A stretch of 64,000 nucleotides of DNA, from positions 42,690-106,689 of the forward strand of contig JAUXTN010000238.1 of assembly GCA_030684355.1 (NCBI GenBank). The letters are read 5' to 3'. Of the stretch, positions 43,973-52,813 are shown piece by piece; position 1 is the first letter of the stretch; each line of letters starts with the position of its first letter. The translations under genes were made by a program, and so were the position numbers. This DNA comes from Pseudomonadota bacterium (GTDB taxonomy: Bacteria > Myxococcota_A > UBA796 > SXON01). Under the pieces are notes generated by a model that was not told the origin of the DNA, searched no databases, and saw only the letters and a program-made list of their open reading frames with translations.

Positions 43973-44533
43973 ATGAAAGAAGTGAACGGTATCGACACCG
44001 ACGCCCTCTCCACGGTGATCGAGAGCTTCAAGGAGGCGGACGGACGCTCGGAGTTCGTGTTCCGCACGCGCACGCGCTGGCTGGGCGGCGGCCACAGCAA
44101 GACCACCATCAAGGGGTTCTCCGGGGCGTTCCAGGAGCACGACAGCCGCCAGTTCGAGCTGGAGGCGGATGAGCCGCGGGTCCTGCTCGGCGCCGACTCC
44201 GCGCCGAACCCGGTGGAGCACCTGCTCCAGTCGCTCGCGGCCTGCCTGACGGGGTCGATGGCCTACCACGCGGCGGCGCGCGGCATCGAGATCCACGCAT
44301 GCGAGTGCACGCTCCGCGGTGAGATCGACATCCGCGGGTTCCTCGGCGTGGCGCCGGAGGTGCGCCGCGGCTTCCGCCACATCGAGGTCCGGTTCCAGGT
44401 GGAGAGCGACGCCCCCGCCGGGAAGCTCTCGGAGCTCGCCCGCTTCTCGCCCGTCCTCGACGTGGTCCAGCACGGCACGGTGGTGGATCTCCAGGTCGAG
44501 ACCATCCCGATCAAGGCGGAAGCGCCGGCCTGA
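43973..44533 (+). CDS. OsmC-family protein
   Basis: 186 residues. ATG 43973 has GGAGGTAC five bases upstream. The family core is 'NPVEHLLQSLAACLTGSMAY', the helix that carries the first redox Cys. The second Cys of OsmC/Ohr hydroperoxidases is probably one of the Cys in 'HACECTLRG'. They reduce organic hydroperoxides; one conserved partner Cys position is not certain, so it may be a non-Ohr OsmC member. First in a row of three same-strand genes (OsmC, E1-like, nitroreductase-like). Confidence 0.82.
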   Translation: MKEVNGIDTDALSTVIESFKEADGRSEFVFRTRTRWLGGGHSKTTIKGFSGAFQEHDSRQFELEADEPRVLLGADSAPNPVEHLLQSLAACLTGSMAYHAAARGIEIHACECTLRGEIDIRGFLGVAPEVRRGFRHIEVRFQVESDAPAGKLSELARFSPVLDVVQHGTVVDLQVETIPIKAEAPA

Positions 44534-44641
44534 ACGCGCGGCGATCCGGACGCCGATGGGCTCGTGTCCGTTAGAATCGTCGCGGCGCTCGACGCCGCCG
44601 ACCGGAAACGGCCTGCCCATCCAACTCTCGTGAGGCGCCCC

Positions 44642-45943
44642 ATGGACGCTCCCAACGACCTGCGCCGGTACCCCCGGCGACCGATCCTCCTCGACGCCGC
44701 CGAGGCCCACCGGGAGGCGATCCGATACGCGCCCGACGGCACCGTCACCATCCGCTCGGCCGAAGTGGCCCGGCAGACGGGGCAGGACGTCGTCGTGGTC
44801 CCCCCGGAGCGGCAGTACCCGGCGATCCGCGCCACCCTCGACGACCTGAACAAGGCCATCTCGTCGCGCGCCAACTCGCCGCGGATGGAGGGAGGCCTCT
44901 CGCTGCGGCAGGTCTACGACATCGAGGCCGAGCGCTACGAGGCGCTCACGGCCGCAGCCATGGCGGAGGGGCGGATGGAGCCGGACTACGGCACCTACGT
45001 CTTCGACGCTGCCCGGTGCGAGCTCTACCTCGTGGCCCCCGAGCGCTGGCACCGCCTCGCCCTGGTCACCAGCAACTCGAAGCTGATGGCCGACCCGGAG
45101 GGGGTGCTGTCGTGGGCGGAGGTGCGCGCGCGGCTGGAGTCGGCGGTGGTGGGGTTCGCGGGGGTCAGCGTGGGGGGCAACATCCTCGAGGGCTGGCTCA
45201 GGGAGGCGCGTCCGCGGCGGGTGAAGGTCGCCGACCCGGACTGGGTGGAGCTCACCAACCTCAACCGCGGCGAGCGCATGTCGCTCCGGCACGTGGTCGC
45301 GAGCCGCGCCCAGCGCTTCGACCCGGCGAACCCCTACGACGTCCCGCGCGTCCCGAAGGCCGAGTACATCGCCTACGAGTCGCAGCTGGTGGACCCCTAC
45401 CTCGAGATCGACGTCTACGCGGACGGGCTCACCCGCGAGAACATCGAGCGGTTCCTGCTCGGCGGGGACGGCGAGCCGCGCCTCGACGTGCTCGTCGAGG
45501 AGATGGACAACATGGACCTGAAGGTGCTCGTGCGGCAGGTCGCCCGCGAGCACGGCATCGACGTGCTGATGCTCTCCGACTTCGGCCACCAGGCGCACGT
45601 GTTCTGGAACCCCTTCCGCGACGTCCCGGACGGCCCGCTCGGCTACGGCGCCGACGACGAGACGCTCCTCGCCGCGCTCGCGGCGTCGAAGACCGGCGAC
45701 CGGTCGAAGGTCTTCGAGTTCGTGGGCGCGCTCTGCGGCCCGGACTACGCCGACGACGAGTTCGCCGCCTGGATCGCGGGGAGAGGCGAGCAGCCGACGA
45801 GCAGCCTGCCGCAGTCGGGGGCCACGGCGATGGCGTCGGGTGCGATCGGGGGCAAGGAGCTCGCCCTCCGCGTTCTCGGCCATCCCCTCCCCCCGGGCAA
45901 CCGCGCCGTGTACGACTTGCGGCGCCGCCGCGTGACCGGTTGA
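44642..45943 (+). CDS. E1/ThiF-like adenylating enzyme
   Basis: 433 residues. Residues 169-210 hold the E1/ThiF Rossmann motif ('VVGFAGVSVGGN', then 'VADPDWVELTNLNRG', with Asp and Asn/Arg that bind ATP). The N-terminal 165 residues are family-specific and not recognised. The C-terminal part has 'VEEMDNMDLKVLVRQVAREH' and 'SDFGHQAHVF'. No catalytic-Cys loop of classic ubiquitin E1 type is evident. ThiF-like proteins adenylate a carrier-protein C-terminus or another carboxylate. Start ATG 44642. The neighbour is a nitroreductase-like gene 8 bases downstream. In mycobacteria (Rv1355c) similar domains are fused in one protein, so the two probably act together. Confidence 0.8.
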   Translation: MDAPNDLRRYPRRPILLDAAEAHREAIRYAPDGTVTIRSAEVARQTGQDVVVVPPERQYPAIRATLDDLNKAISSRANSPRMEGGLSLRQVYDIEAERYEALTAAAMAEGRMEPDYGTYVFDAARCELYLVAPERWHRLALVTSNSKLMADPEGVLSWAEVRARLESAVVGFAGVSVGGNILEGWLREARPRRVKVADPDWVELTNLNRGERMSLRHVVASRAQRFDPANPYDVPRVPKAEYIAYESQLVDPYLEIDVYADGLTRENIERFLLGGDGEPRLDVLVEEMDNMDLKVLVRQVAREHGIDVLMLSDFGHQAHVFWNPFRDVPDGPLGYGADDETLLAALAASKTGDRSKVFEFVGALCGPDYADDEFAAWIAGRGEQPTSSLPQSGATAMASGAIGGKELALRVLGHPLPPGNRAVYDLRRRRVTG

Positions 45944-45951
45944 GGGGAGAG

Positions 45952-47079
45952 ATGCAGCCCGACGACGTGCCCGCGGGGCCAGCCTTCGACGCCTGGCGCA
46001 TCGGTTCGTGCGAGGGGGCCGCGGCCCTCGACCGCCCCACCCGGGATCAGCTCGCGTGGATCGCCGGCTACGCGCTCCTCGCGCCGACCACCCACAACAC
46101 CGTCCCCCAGCGCTTCGAGCTCCGGGAAGACGACGGCGCGCTCGCGCTCTGGGTGGCCCGCGAGGCGATCCTCCCCGAGTCCGATCCCGTCGGGCGCCAG
46201 GCCACGGTGAGCCTCGGGTGCGTCGTCGAGAACGCCGCGATCGCCGGAGCGGTCCTTGGGTTCTCCGCCGAGATCGAGCCCCTCTCCGGGACGAACGCAG
46301 TGCGCCCGCGTCACGACGGCGAGCCCGACCTCGTGCCGGTGGTGGCCGTGCGCTTCCGCGCCGGGGGCGAGCGGCTCGCGCCGGGGTGGCTCGACGCGAT
46401 GCGGCACCGCAAGATGGTGCGGGCGGAGTACGACGAGCGGGTGCACGTCCCGCCGGCCCTCCTCGAGGAGCTCGTCGCGACGGTGGGCGCGCTCTACCGG
46501 GGCCTCACCCTCCACGTCCTGACGGACGCCCCCACCCGGCTCTTCCTCGGCAAGTTCCAGGAGCTGGCCGACACCACCGTGATCAACCGCGAGCGGTTCG
46601 CCCGGGAGCTCGGAGACTGGCTCCTGCCCAACGACAGCGATGCGGGCGTCGGCATGCGCGGGCGTGAGTTCGGCCTCTCGGACCGCTCGACCCTGCGCAT
46701 GCACCTCGGCCTCCGTGGGGAGGAGGAGCTCCTTCCCGACGAGACCGCCGGGTTCGCCAAGGCGGGCAACGTCGGCATGCGGACCGCGAGCGCGGTGCTG
46801 GTCCTCACCGCGGCGGAGGACGACTTCGCCCATCGCCTCGCGGCCGGCCGGGCCTACGAGCGGGTCGCCCTGCGGCTGGTCGAGGCCGGGTTCTGCGCCG
46901 CCATGCACGCCGGGATCACCGAGGTCGAGGCGCCCAACATGGCGCTGCGCGGCCGGCTCCGCACGCGTCAGCGCCCCACCGTCGTGTTCCGGGTGGGCCG
47001 CCCGCTGCACGCCGAGGACGGCCAGCGCCCCCACGCGTCGCGGCCGCCGCTCGACACGCTCCTGGTCGGGAGAGACTGA
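45952..47079 (+). CDS. Nitroreductase-family FMN protein
   Basis: 375 residues from ATG 45952 (TGAGGGGAGAG upstream). 'LLAPTTHNTVPQRFEL' near residue 40 is the FMN-phosphate-binding start of the nitroreductase fold; 'AFCAAMHAG'-like sequence near residue 315 is the usual partner segment. It is longer than classic nitroreductases (about 200 residues), in the group found with ThiF-like proteins. Likely an FMN oxidoreductase acting on a product of the upstream adenylating enzyme. It lies 8 bases after that gene and is almost certainly co-transcribed. Cytoplasmic; substrate unknown. Confidence 0.75.
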   Translation: MQPDDVPAGPAFDAWRIGSCEGAAALDRPTRDQLAWIAGYALLAPTTHNTVPQRFELREDDGALALWVAREAILPESDPVGRQATVSLGCVVENAAIAGAVLGFSAEIEPLSGTNAVRPRHDGEPDLVPVVAVRFRAGGERLAPGWLDAMRHRKMVRAEYDERVHVPPALLEELVATVGALYRGLTLHVLTDAPTRLFLGKFQELADTTVINRERFARELGDWLLPNDSDAGVGMRGREFGLSDRSTLRMHLGLRGEEELLPDETAGFAKAGNVGMRTASAVLVLTAAEDDFAHRLAAGRAYERVALRLVEAGFCAAMHAGITEVEAPNMALRGRLRTRQRPTVVFRVGRPLHAEDGQRPHASRPPLDTLLVGRD

Positions 47080-47151
47080 GACCGGCGTCATACGCCCGTC
47101 AGAAGCGGCGATCGGGACGCGCCATAGCTTGGAGCGGAACCGGAGATCCCC

Positions 47152-48402
47152 TTGCGCGTCCCCCTCCTCGTCCTCGCCCTCGGCGCACTCGCCCTCGCCC
47201 CCGCCGCGGAGGCGGGCTCGAACAAGGTCCGCCACACCAACGTGGTCCCGCCGGCGTGGACGGCGACGGCGCCCTCCACCGTCGGCCAGATCACCGACCT
47301 GGAGGTCGCGGGCGGCGTCGTCTACGTGGCGGGCACGACGGGCATCGCGGCCCTCTCCCCCGCGGGCGAGGCGAAGTGGACGGTCGCCCTCCCCGCCGCG
47401 TCCTTCCGCAACATCGCGGCGGACGACAAGGGCGTGGCGTTCACCTCCTACTCGCTCGCCGGCATCGACCCGTCCGAGGGGTTCCGCTTCTTCGTGCTCG
47501 GCAAGCTCGGGGATGCCCCCACGTACGTCGACGCCACCGTAGGCAGCGTGACCCTGGACGGAGCGCTCGCCTGGAGCACGCCGAGCGACGTCCAGAGCCC
47601 GCACTCGGCGCCCGGCCTCTCGCCCACGTCCATCGCGGTGATGCGCGGCAAGGACATGGTCGTCGTCGACCGCGCCGACGGGCACGTGCTCGCGAAGCCC
47701 GACATCAAGATGATGGGGGAGGACAGCAAGTTCTTCTCCGGCTTCTACGCGCGCGGCTACCGCGTCCAGCCGGTGTTCTGGGAGGGGCAGTTCTACTCGG
47801 CCTTCTACAACACGGTCATCCAGGTCAACCCCGACGGGTCCGCCCGGGAGACCGCGTTCGGGCCGCTCTTCCGGCCCTTCTACAACGTCACCTGCGGCCT
47901 CGTGCCTTTCGGGAAGGGGCTCACGGGCGGCAGCACGGGTGACACCCAGAAGGGCAACGCCTACTACGCGTTCAACGGCAAGTTCGGCATGCTCTACAAC
48001 GAGTGGTCGCCGGACAAGCAGTCCGGGTGCGGCTCCGTGACGGTGGTGGGCGAGCGCGCCGTCTACGCCTCGAACTTCAGCGTGTGGGCCATCAACTCCA
48101 AGGGCAAGACCGTCTGGAAATCGGAGAATCGGAAGGGCGGCCTGTACCCTGCCTCGGGCCGTGGCATCGGCTACGTGCACTACCTCGGGTTCCGCAAGTC
48201 CTACCCCGACTTGATGGTGGCCGATCCCGCCTCCGTCTACATCGCCACCAGCAACGACGGGGACGTCATCACCGTGCTCGAGATGAACAAGGGCAAGTAC
48301 GTGCGCACCATCGACGTGAAGGCGCCCATCGTGGCCATGGGCCTCACCGACGCCGGCCTCGTCGTCGCGACCGACACGGATGTTCGATTCTCGGCGCGGT
48401 AG
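47152..48402 (+). CDS. Exported beta-propeller (PQQ-like) protein
   Basis: 416 residues. TTG 47152 gives a signal 'LVLALGALALAPAAEA' with an Ala-x-Ala cleavage site. The body has PQQ/quinoprotein-like blades ('GTTGIAALSPAGEAKWTV', 'DRADGHVLAKPDIK', 'NSKGKTVWKSENRKGG'), with 'W' at the blade ends. No PQQ-binding cluster can be named, so it may be a structural or ligand-binding propeller. Independent gene; the upstream nitroreductase ends 72 bases before. Confidence 0.7.
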   Translation: MRVPLLVLALGALALAPAAEAGSNKVRHTNVVPPAWTATAPSTVGQITDLEVAGGVVYVAGTTGIAALSPAGEAKWTVALPAASFRNIAADDKGVAFTSYSLAGIDPSEGFRFFVLGKLGDAPTYVDATVGSVTLDGALAWSTPSDVQSPHSAPGLSPTSIAVMRGKDMVVVDRADGHVLAKPDIKMMGEDSKFFSGFYARGYRVQPVFWEGQFYSAFYNTVIQVNPDGSARETAFGPLFRPFYNVTCGLVPFGKGLTGGSTGDTQKGNAYYAFNGKFGMLYNEWSPDKQSGCGSVTVVGERAVYASNFSVWAINSKGKTVWKSENRKGGLYPASGRGIGYVHYLGFRKSYPDLMVADPASVYIATSNDGDVITVLEMNKGKYVRTIDVKAPIVAMGLTDAGLVVATDTDVRFSAR

Positions 48403-48447
48403 CGTGCATGGGTCCGAGGCGCCTCGCTCGGGTTAGTGCGGCCCGCG

Positions 48448-49716
48448 ATGGGTGAGCTCGCTGTTTTCCGCGTGTCCACACCGCCCCTGGACGGTCGCGC
48501 GGACCTGGAGGCGCGCCTCGGCGCGCTGACCACGTTCCTGCTCGACACCCAGCCCTTCTGGCAGGCCCGGCCCTTCGCGGCCCTGCCGCTCCCGTGGGAG
48601 GCCGAGCACCCCGCCTTGTCCGCGTGGCTGCGCGCCCTTCCGCTGCACAAGGCGGACGCCCTGCACGCCGATCCCGCCCGGCTGCGCGAGGCCCCCGGGC
48701 CGCTCCCCGGGCTGGTCGCCGAAGTGGCACGCCTCACCGCCATGGGCCCCCTTCCCGCCGCGCCGCACGCCGCGCTTCCCGACCCCTTCGCTCGTGTCAC
48801 CGGGCGCAAGCTCCACCAGGTGCAGGCGCTCGTGGCGGCCGCGGAAGCGGTGTTTCCCGACGGGATCGAGCTGGTCGTGGACTGGTGCTGTGGCAAGGGC
48901 CACCTCGGGCGCACGCTCTCGGCCGCGCAGGGCGTGGTGACGCTTGGGTTGGAGCGCAACGCCGAGCTCTGTCGCACCGCGCGGGACCTCGCGGCGAGCA
49001 CCGACGCCCGCTGCGCCTTCCTCCCGACGGACGTGCTGGACCGCGAGCATTGGCCCGCCGTGCCGCCGCTGCGCACCGCCGTCGTCGGCCTGCACGCGTG
49101 CGGGGCGCTCACCGACGCCGCCATGCACTTCGCCGTCGAGGGCCACGCCCGCGCCGTGCTCCTCGCCCCGTGCTGCTTCCACCACGTGCCCGGCGAGGAC
49201 CCGTTCGTGCCGCGCTCCGTCCTCGGCCGCGCCGCGGGCCTCACCTGGGACGACCCGACGCTCCGCCTCCCCACGCTCGAGGAGGTCGTCGCGTCCGCGG
49301 CCGTGCGCCGCCGCCGTCGACACGAATTCGGCTGGCGGCTTGGATTGGATCTGCTCGTCCAGGCCTCTACCGGCGCCCAAGCCTACACCCCGCTCGGGCC
49401 CTTGCCGCCGGGCTGGCACCGCGGCGACTTCCAGATGTTCGCCGAGCATATGGCCGGTGCCGCCTCCCTGCCTCTCCCCCCGGGCTGGGACCCCGCTCGC
49501 GCCGAGGCCGCCGGGCACGACCGCGCCCGCCTCGTCGCCGCGCTGGGGCTCGTCCGGAGCCAGTTCCGACGGCCCTTCGAGCTCTGGTTGGTCCTGGACC
49601 GGGCGCTCCGCCTCGCCGATGCCGGCTGGGAGGTCGCGGTGGGGACCTTCTGCGACCGCGAGGTGACCCCGCGCAACCTCGCGATCGTAGGGTGGCACCC
49701 GGCGGCGACGCGGTGA
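48448..49716 (+). CDS. SAM-dependent methyltransferase (METTL25/Methyltransf_32-like)
   Basis: 422 residues from ATG 48448; GTG 48436 is possible. 'LVVDWCCGKGHLGRTLSA' (about 138-155) is the SAM-binding motif I, and 'GLHACGALTDAAMH' is the later conserved block of the Methyltransf_32 family, followed by 'APCCFHHV' with the Cys pair. These enzymes methylate RNA or protein substrates; the target is not indicated. No signal peptide. Follows the propeller gene on the same strand. A GTG-type context makes the start uncertain. Confidence 0.75.
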   Translation: MGELAVFRVSTPPLDGRADLEARLGALTTFLLDTQPFWQARPFAALPLPWEAEHPALSAWLRALPLHKADALHADPARLREAPGPLPGLVAEVARLTAMGPLPAAPHAALPDPFARVTGRKLHQVQALVAAAEAVFPDGIELVVDWCCGKGHLGRTLSAAQGVVTLGLERNAELCRTARDLAASTDARCAFLPTDVLDREHWPAVPPLRTAVVGLHACGALTDAAMHFAVEGHARAVLLAPCCFHHVPGEDPFVPRSVLGRAAGLTWDDPTLRLPTLEEVVASAAVRRRRRHEFGWRLGLDLLVQASTGAQAYTPLGPLPPGWHRGDFQMFAEHMAGAASLPLPPGWDPARAEAAGHDRARLVAALGLVRSQFRRPFELWLVLDRALRLADAGWEVAVGTFCDREVTPRNLAIVGWHPAATR

Positions 49717-49826
49717 GCCGACGCCCCCCGAATTGCCGTGCTTGACCCTCGCGGGGGCATGAATAAGCTCTCCCCGCCGCTGCCCCGGAGGGTGGCGACA
49801 CACAGGGGGTTGTTCTGTCACGACAC

Positions 49827-51179
49827 ATGTCGGTCGGTGGGATCTGTCTGCTCGTCCTCTCTGGCTGCGCGGAGCTCGCCGACCCCGGCGTGGCCCCCGG
49901 GCAGGCGGAGGCGGACGCCAAGGCCCGGGACACGGGCTTCGACGACCCTCGGGGAGAGGATCACGGCCGGCCGGTCGAAGACTCGGGCGGGGTCACCATC
50001 GAGGCGACCACGCCCGCGAACGCGCTCCTCGTCCCGCCGGTGGGAGAGTGGCAGTACCTCGACCACACGGGCGTCTGCCGGACGCCCGCAGGCGGCTCCA
50101 CCGGCGCCAACCAGCCGTGGAATTCCCTTCTCTCGGGGGACGGCACCGGTGGCACGTTCGATGACAGCGCCACGGCCAACTGGCTGCCGGGAGATGCCGA
50201 GCTCGGCTACGGGGACGGAGACGAGGACAAGGTCATCAGCTTCGGCCCGAGCTCGTCGAACAAGTGCATCAGCTACTACTTCCGGCGCGAGTTCCAGGTC
50301 GACGACCCCACGCTCTTCGACTCGCTCTCCGTGTTGCTCCTCCGGGACGACGGCGCCATCGTGTACATCAACGGCGAGCAGGTCGTGCGCAGCAACCTCA
50401 CGTCCGGCACCGTCACCTCCACGACGCGCGCTTCCTCCACGGTGGACGGGGACGACGAGGACGAGTTCCTCTCGTTCACGGCGATCACCAACCTCCTCGA
50501 CCCCGGCGTCAACCTGATCGCCGTGGAGGTGCACCAACGCTCGCCGTCGAGCTCGGACGTGACCTTCAACCTCGTGCTCGAGGGGGAGCTCGACGCGGGC
50601 ACCCTCGTCACCGACAGCCTCGTGGCCGACGATGCCACGATCGAGCAGAGCAACCCCAACACCCGGTTCGGCACGTCGAGCCGCTGCAAGACGGACGGAG
50701 CCGCGGGCGAGACGAACAGCGGGCAGGACCAGGTCTGCCTCCTGCAATGGGATCTCTCCGCCCTGACGGCGCTGCTCACCGACAACGAGGTGACCGTGCT
50801 CGGCGCCGAGCTCCGCGCAAACGTGGTCAACACCACCAACGACCGCTACGACGTCTCCCCCGTGCTGGTCGATTGGCTGGAGTCGCGGGTCACCTGGAAC
50901 GATCCGGACGGCACGCTCACGAGCGCGGATTGGAACGGGGGCGTGTTCGGACCGACCAACCTGGACAACGCGGTCAGCGTGATCAACGCCCTCGACACGG
51001 GCGCGAAGGTCGTGACGCTCCCGCCCGACCTCGTGCAGAGCTGGATCGACAGCCCCACGTCGAACGCCGGCATCGCCCTCTCGGACTCGACCTTCCGGAA
51101 CGGCATCGACCTGAGCTCGGGCGAGACGAGCTCGCCGCCGAGGCTGGTGGTCACCACCGAGCAGGTTCCCATCCCGTAG
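49827..51179 (+). CDS. Lipoprotein with DNRLRE/CBM96-like domain
   Basis: 450 residues. 'MSVGGICLLVLSGCAEL' is a lipoprotein signal. A linker leads to a beta domain ('SYYFRREFQVDDPTLFDSL', 'RDDGAIVYINGEQVVRS'; residues about 130-230), then a DNRLRE/CBM96-like domain (about 250-440; 'DSLVADDATIEQSNPNTRFG', 'VCLLQWDLSAL', 'NDRYDVSPVLVDWLESRVTW'). Such domains bind carbohydrates or pack proteins on the cell surface. No enzyme motif. Divergence from neighbours is not seen; it follows the methyltransferase by 110 bases. Confidence 0.7.
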   Translation: MSVGGICLLVLSGCAELADPGVAPGQAEADAKARDTGFDDPRGEDHGRPVEDSGGVTIEATTPANALLVPPVGEWQYLDHTGVCRTPAGGSTGANQPWNSLLSGDGTGGTFDDSATANWLPGDAELGYGDGDEDKVISFGPSSSNKCISYYFRREFQVDDPTLFDSLSVLLLRDDGAIVYINGEQVVRSNLTSGTVTSTTRASSTVDGDDEDEFLSFTAITNLLDPGVNLIAVEVHQRSPSSSDVTFNLVLEGELDAGTLVTDSLVADDATIEQSNPNTRFGTSSRCKTDGAAGETNSGQDQVCLLQWDLSALTALLTDNEVTVLGAELRANVVNTTNDRYDVSPVLVDWLESRVTWNDPDGTLTSADWNGGVFGPTNLDNAVSVINALDTGAKVVTLPPDLVQSWIDSPTSNAGIALSDSTFRNGIDLSSGETSSPPRLVVTTEQVPIP

Positions 51180-51334
51180 CGGTCGTAGCCGGAGCAGCGG
51201 GCGCTTCGGAAGCGGCCGCCGAGCACTCGACGACACCGTACCCCGGGCCGGCCTCCGCGGCCGGCCCCGTAAAATACCTGCCGACAACGGGAGGATTCGA
51301 CCCCCTCGCGGGTCTCGCTGGATGGGGAGGTGCG

Positions 51335-51541
51335 ATGCTCGGCGACGCAGCGAAGCGAGATCCCATCCTGCAAGTCAAGGTGCTGTTCTTCTTGGCCGCG
51401 TTCCTGTCGTTCCTGTTGTCCGTCTGGCTCTGGTTCGGGGGCCAGCGGGAGCAGGGCATCTTCGTGGGGATGTGGGTGGCCTCGCTGCTCGCCCTCGGCG
51501 CGCTCCTGCTGGCGGGTGCACCCGCGCGGCCTTCGTCGTGA
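51335..51541 (+). CDS. Small two-helix membrane protein A
   Basis: 68 residues with two hydrophobic stretches ('VKVLFFLAAFLSFLLSVWLW', 'GMWVASLLALGALLLAG') and a basic/polar hinge. ATG 51335 is preceded by GGGGAGGTGCG. It overlaps the next small gene by 4 bp (GTGA). The open frame in front of it is a shadow. Too short for a family call. Confidence 0.55.
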   Translation: MLGDAAKRDPILQVKVLFFLAAFLSFLLSVWLWFGGQREQGIFVGMWVASLLALGALLLAGAPARPSS

Positions 51542-51660
51542 GCGACGTCACGCTCTTCACCTTCGGGTTCATGGTGTTCATGATCGCCCTGACCGGGGTG
51601 ATCCTGTACGGGTACGAGCTGTTCTGGGTGAGCTACCGGCGGGACGAGCGGCGGGTGTAG
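51538..51660 (+). CDS. Tiny one-helix membrane protein B
   Basis: 40 residues: 'VTLFTFGFMVFMIALTGVIL' is one membrane helix, then 'YGYELFWVSYRRDERRV' with a basic tail. GTG 51538 overlaps the previous stop (GTGA), supporting coupled translation. Function unknown. Confidence 0.5.
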   Translation: MSDVTLFTFGFMVFMIALTGVILYGYELFWVSYRRDERRV

Positions 51661-51665
51661 GTCGG

Positions 51666-51685
51666 GCTCCGCGCGCGCTCGGAGC
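51666..51685. terminator. Hairpin between convergent genes
   Basis: Perfect 6-bp stem GCTCCG / CGGAGC with an 8-base GC loop, between the stops at 51660 and 51731. Confidence 0.4.
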
Positions 51686-51730
51686 GCCACGAGGTGCGCC
51701 GACGACCGCGCGGCCCCGCGGCGCACTCGC

Positions 51731-52813
51731 TCAGCGCGCCGTGCGTCGCACCGTGACCCGCGTGTCCACGACCGTGCTGCCATCGAGGATCCCATCGTAC
51801 GGCGCCCCGTCGAGTGACAGGATCTGGGTGGCGGCGAACGCGGTCAGGTAGGCGGCGACCACGTCGAGCCCCTCCTCCTTCTCGAACCCGGGGCAGGACA
51901 GGGCGGTCGACGTGAACGTCTCGTGGCAGCCGCCGTCGAAGCGGGCCCACGTGACGTCGGCGGCGGCCGCGTTGGTGATGGGCCCGTCGTCGCCGTCCTC
52001 CGCCTTCGAGAGGTAGAGGATCGGCCGGTCCGCTGTCTCCCAGCCGGCGGGCGCCACGAGGTCGGTGCCGGCCGCCCCGTCCATCGGCAGGACCGCGACC
52101 ACGCGGGGATCGACGCTGGGGGCGTCGTACGCCGCGCGCTCCGCGTCGGTGCAGCCCGGGGCGCCGGCGTCGCAGCGGGCCGCGATGGTCTCGGTGTCGT
52201 AGGTGGGCCCCGCGAGGAGCCACGCCGTCTGCCCACCGAAGCTGTGCCCCAGCACGAGCACGCGCGACGTGTCGACGCGGTCGTAGAGCGGATCGTCGGT
52301 CGGGAGCGCCTCGATCGCGTCGATCGCGGCGACGACGTCGGCCACGCGGGTACGCGAGTAGCTCACCGGGCGCGGCTCCACGTTGTCGAAGAGCGTGTTC
52401 CCGACGTGGTCGGGCGCGGCCGCGACCCACCCCTGCGCGACGAGGTGCCGCACCAGCGGCGACGTGTTGCCACCCCACCCCTGGGAGCCGTGGCTGTAGA
52501 CGACGAGCGGCAGGCGGCACCCGGTGTCCGCGAACGCGGCGTCGACCAGGGAGCGCTCGTCGATGAAGCTGCCGATGTACGTGGCGGCATCGCCCGTGGT
52601 CTCGTCGGTCGGGTACCAGAGCCCCACCGGGACGGTCCGGGGCTCGGCGAGCCACGGGGCATCGACCGGGGCGTCGACCGTGCGGTACCCGGCGGCGACG
52701 TCGACGCGGGCCACGTCCGGCGGTGTCACCGTGCAGGTCGGGGCGGTGTCCAGGGGCTCGGCGACCGGCGCGCAGCCGGCGAGGAGGAGGGCGGCGAGGC
52801 GAAGGGCAGTCAT
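51731..52813 (-). CDS. Exported alpha/beta-hydrolase lipoprotein
   Basis: 360 residues. ATG 52813 starts 'MTALRLAALLLAGCAP', a lipobox signal. 'PLVVYSHGSQGWGGNTSPL' (oxyanion region), 'RVLVLGHSFGGQT' with the Ser nucleophile in G-H-S-F-G, and 'DGGCHETFTSTAL' near the end with the His are the alpha/beta hydrolase triad elements; the Asp is probably between them. It resembles chlorophyllase/dienelactone-hydrolase-like esterases. Several Cys pairs suit an exported protein. The start overlaps the DUF3788-like stop by 4 bp (ATGA). Substrate unknown. Confidence 0.8.
   Translation of the reverse strand: MTALRLAALLLAGCAPVAEPLDTAPTCTVTPPDVARVDVAAGYRTVDAPVDAPWLAEPRTVPVGLWYPTDETTGDAATYIGSFIDERSLVDAAFADTGCRLPLVVYSHGSQGWGGNTSPLVRHLVAQGWVAAAPDHVGNTLFDNVEPRPVSYSRTRVADVVAAIDAIEALPTDDPLYDRVDTSRVLVLGHSFGGQTAWLLAGPTYDTETIAARCDAGAPGCTDAERAAYDAPSVDPRVVAVLPMDGAAGTDLVAPAGWETADRPILYLSKAEDGDDGPITNAAAADVTWARFDGGCHETFTSTALSCPGFEKEEGLDVVAAYLTAFAATQILSLDGAPYDGILDGSTVVDTRVTVRRTAR

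Noticed and set aside
38501..45883. Very long minus-strand frame of 2460 residues
   Set aside because: It is antisense to the lipoprotein, regulator, CotH, OsmC and E1-like genes and is made of low-complexity Arg/Val/Gly/Glu runs. In this GC-rich DNA such open antisense frames are expected.
45745..48180. Minus-strand frame opposite the nitroreductase and propeller genes
   Set aside because: Antisense shadow with no domain; the plus-strand genes have clear motifs and start sites.
51240..51330. Sequence with a GGxTCGAxxCC-like word (GGATTCGACCC), considered as a tRNA T-arm
   Set aside because: No acceptor, D-arm or anticodon arm could be folded around it.
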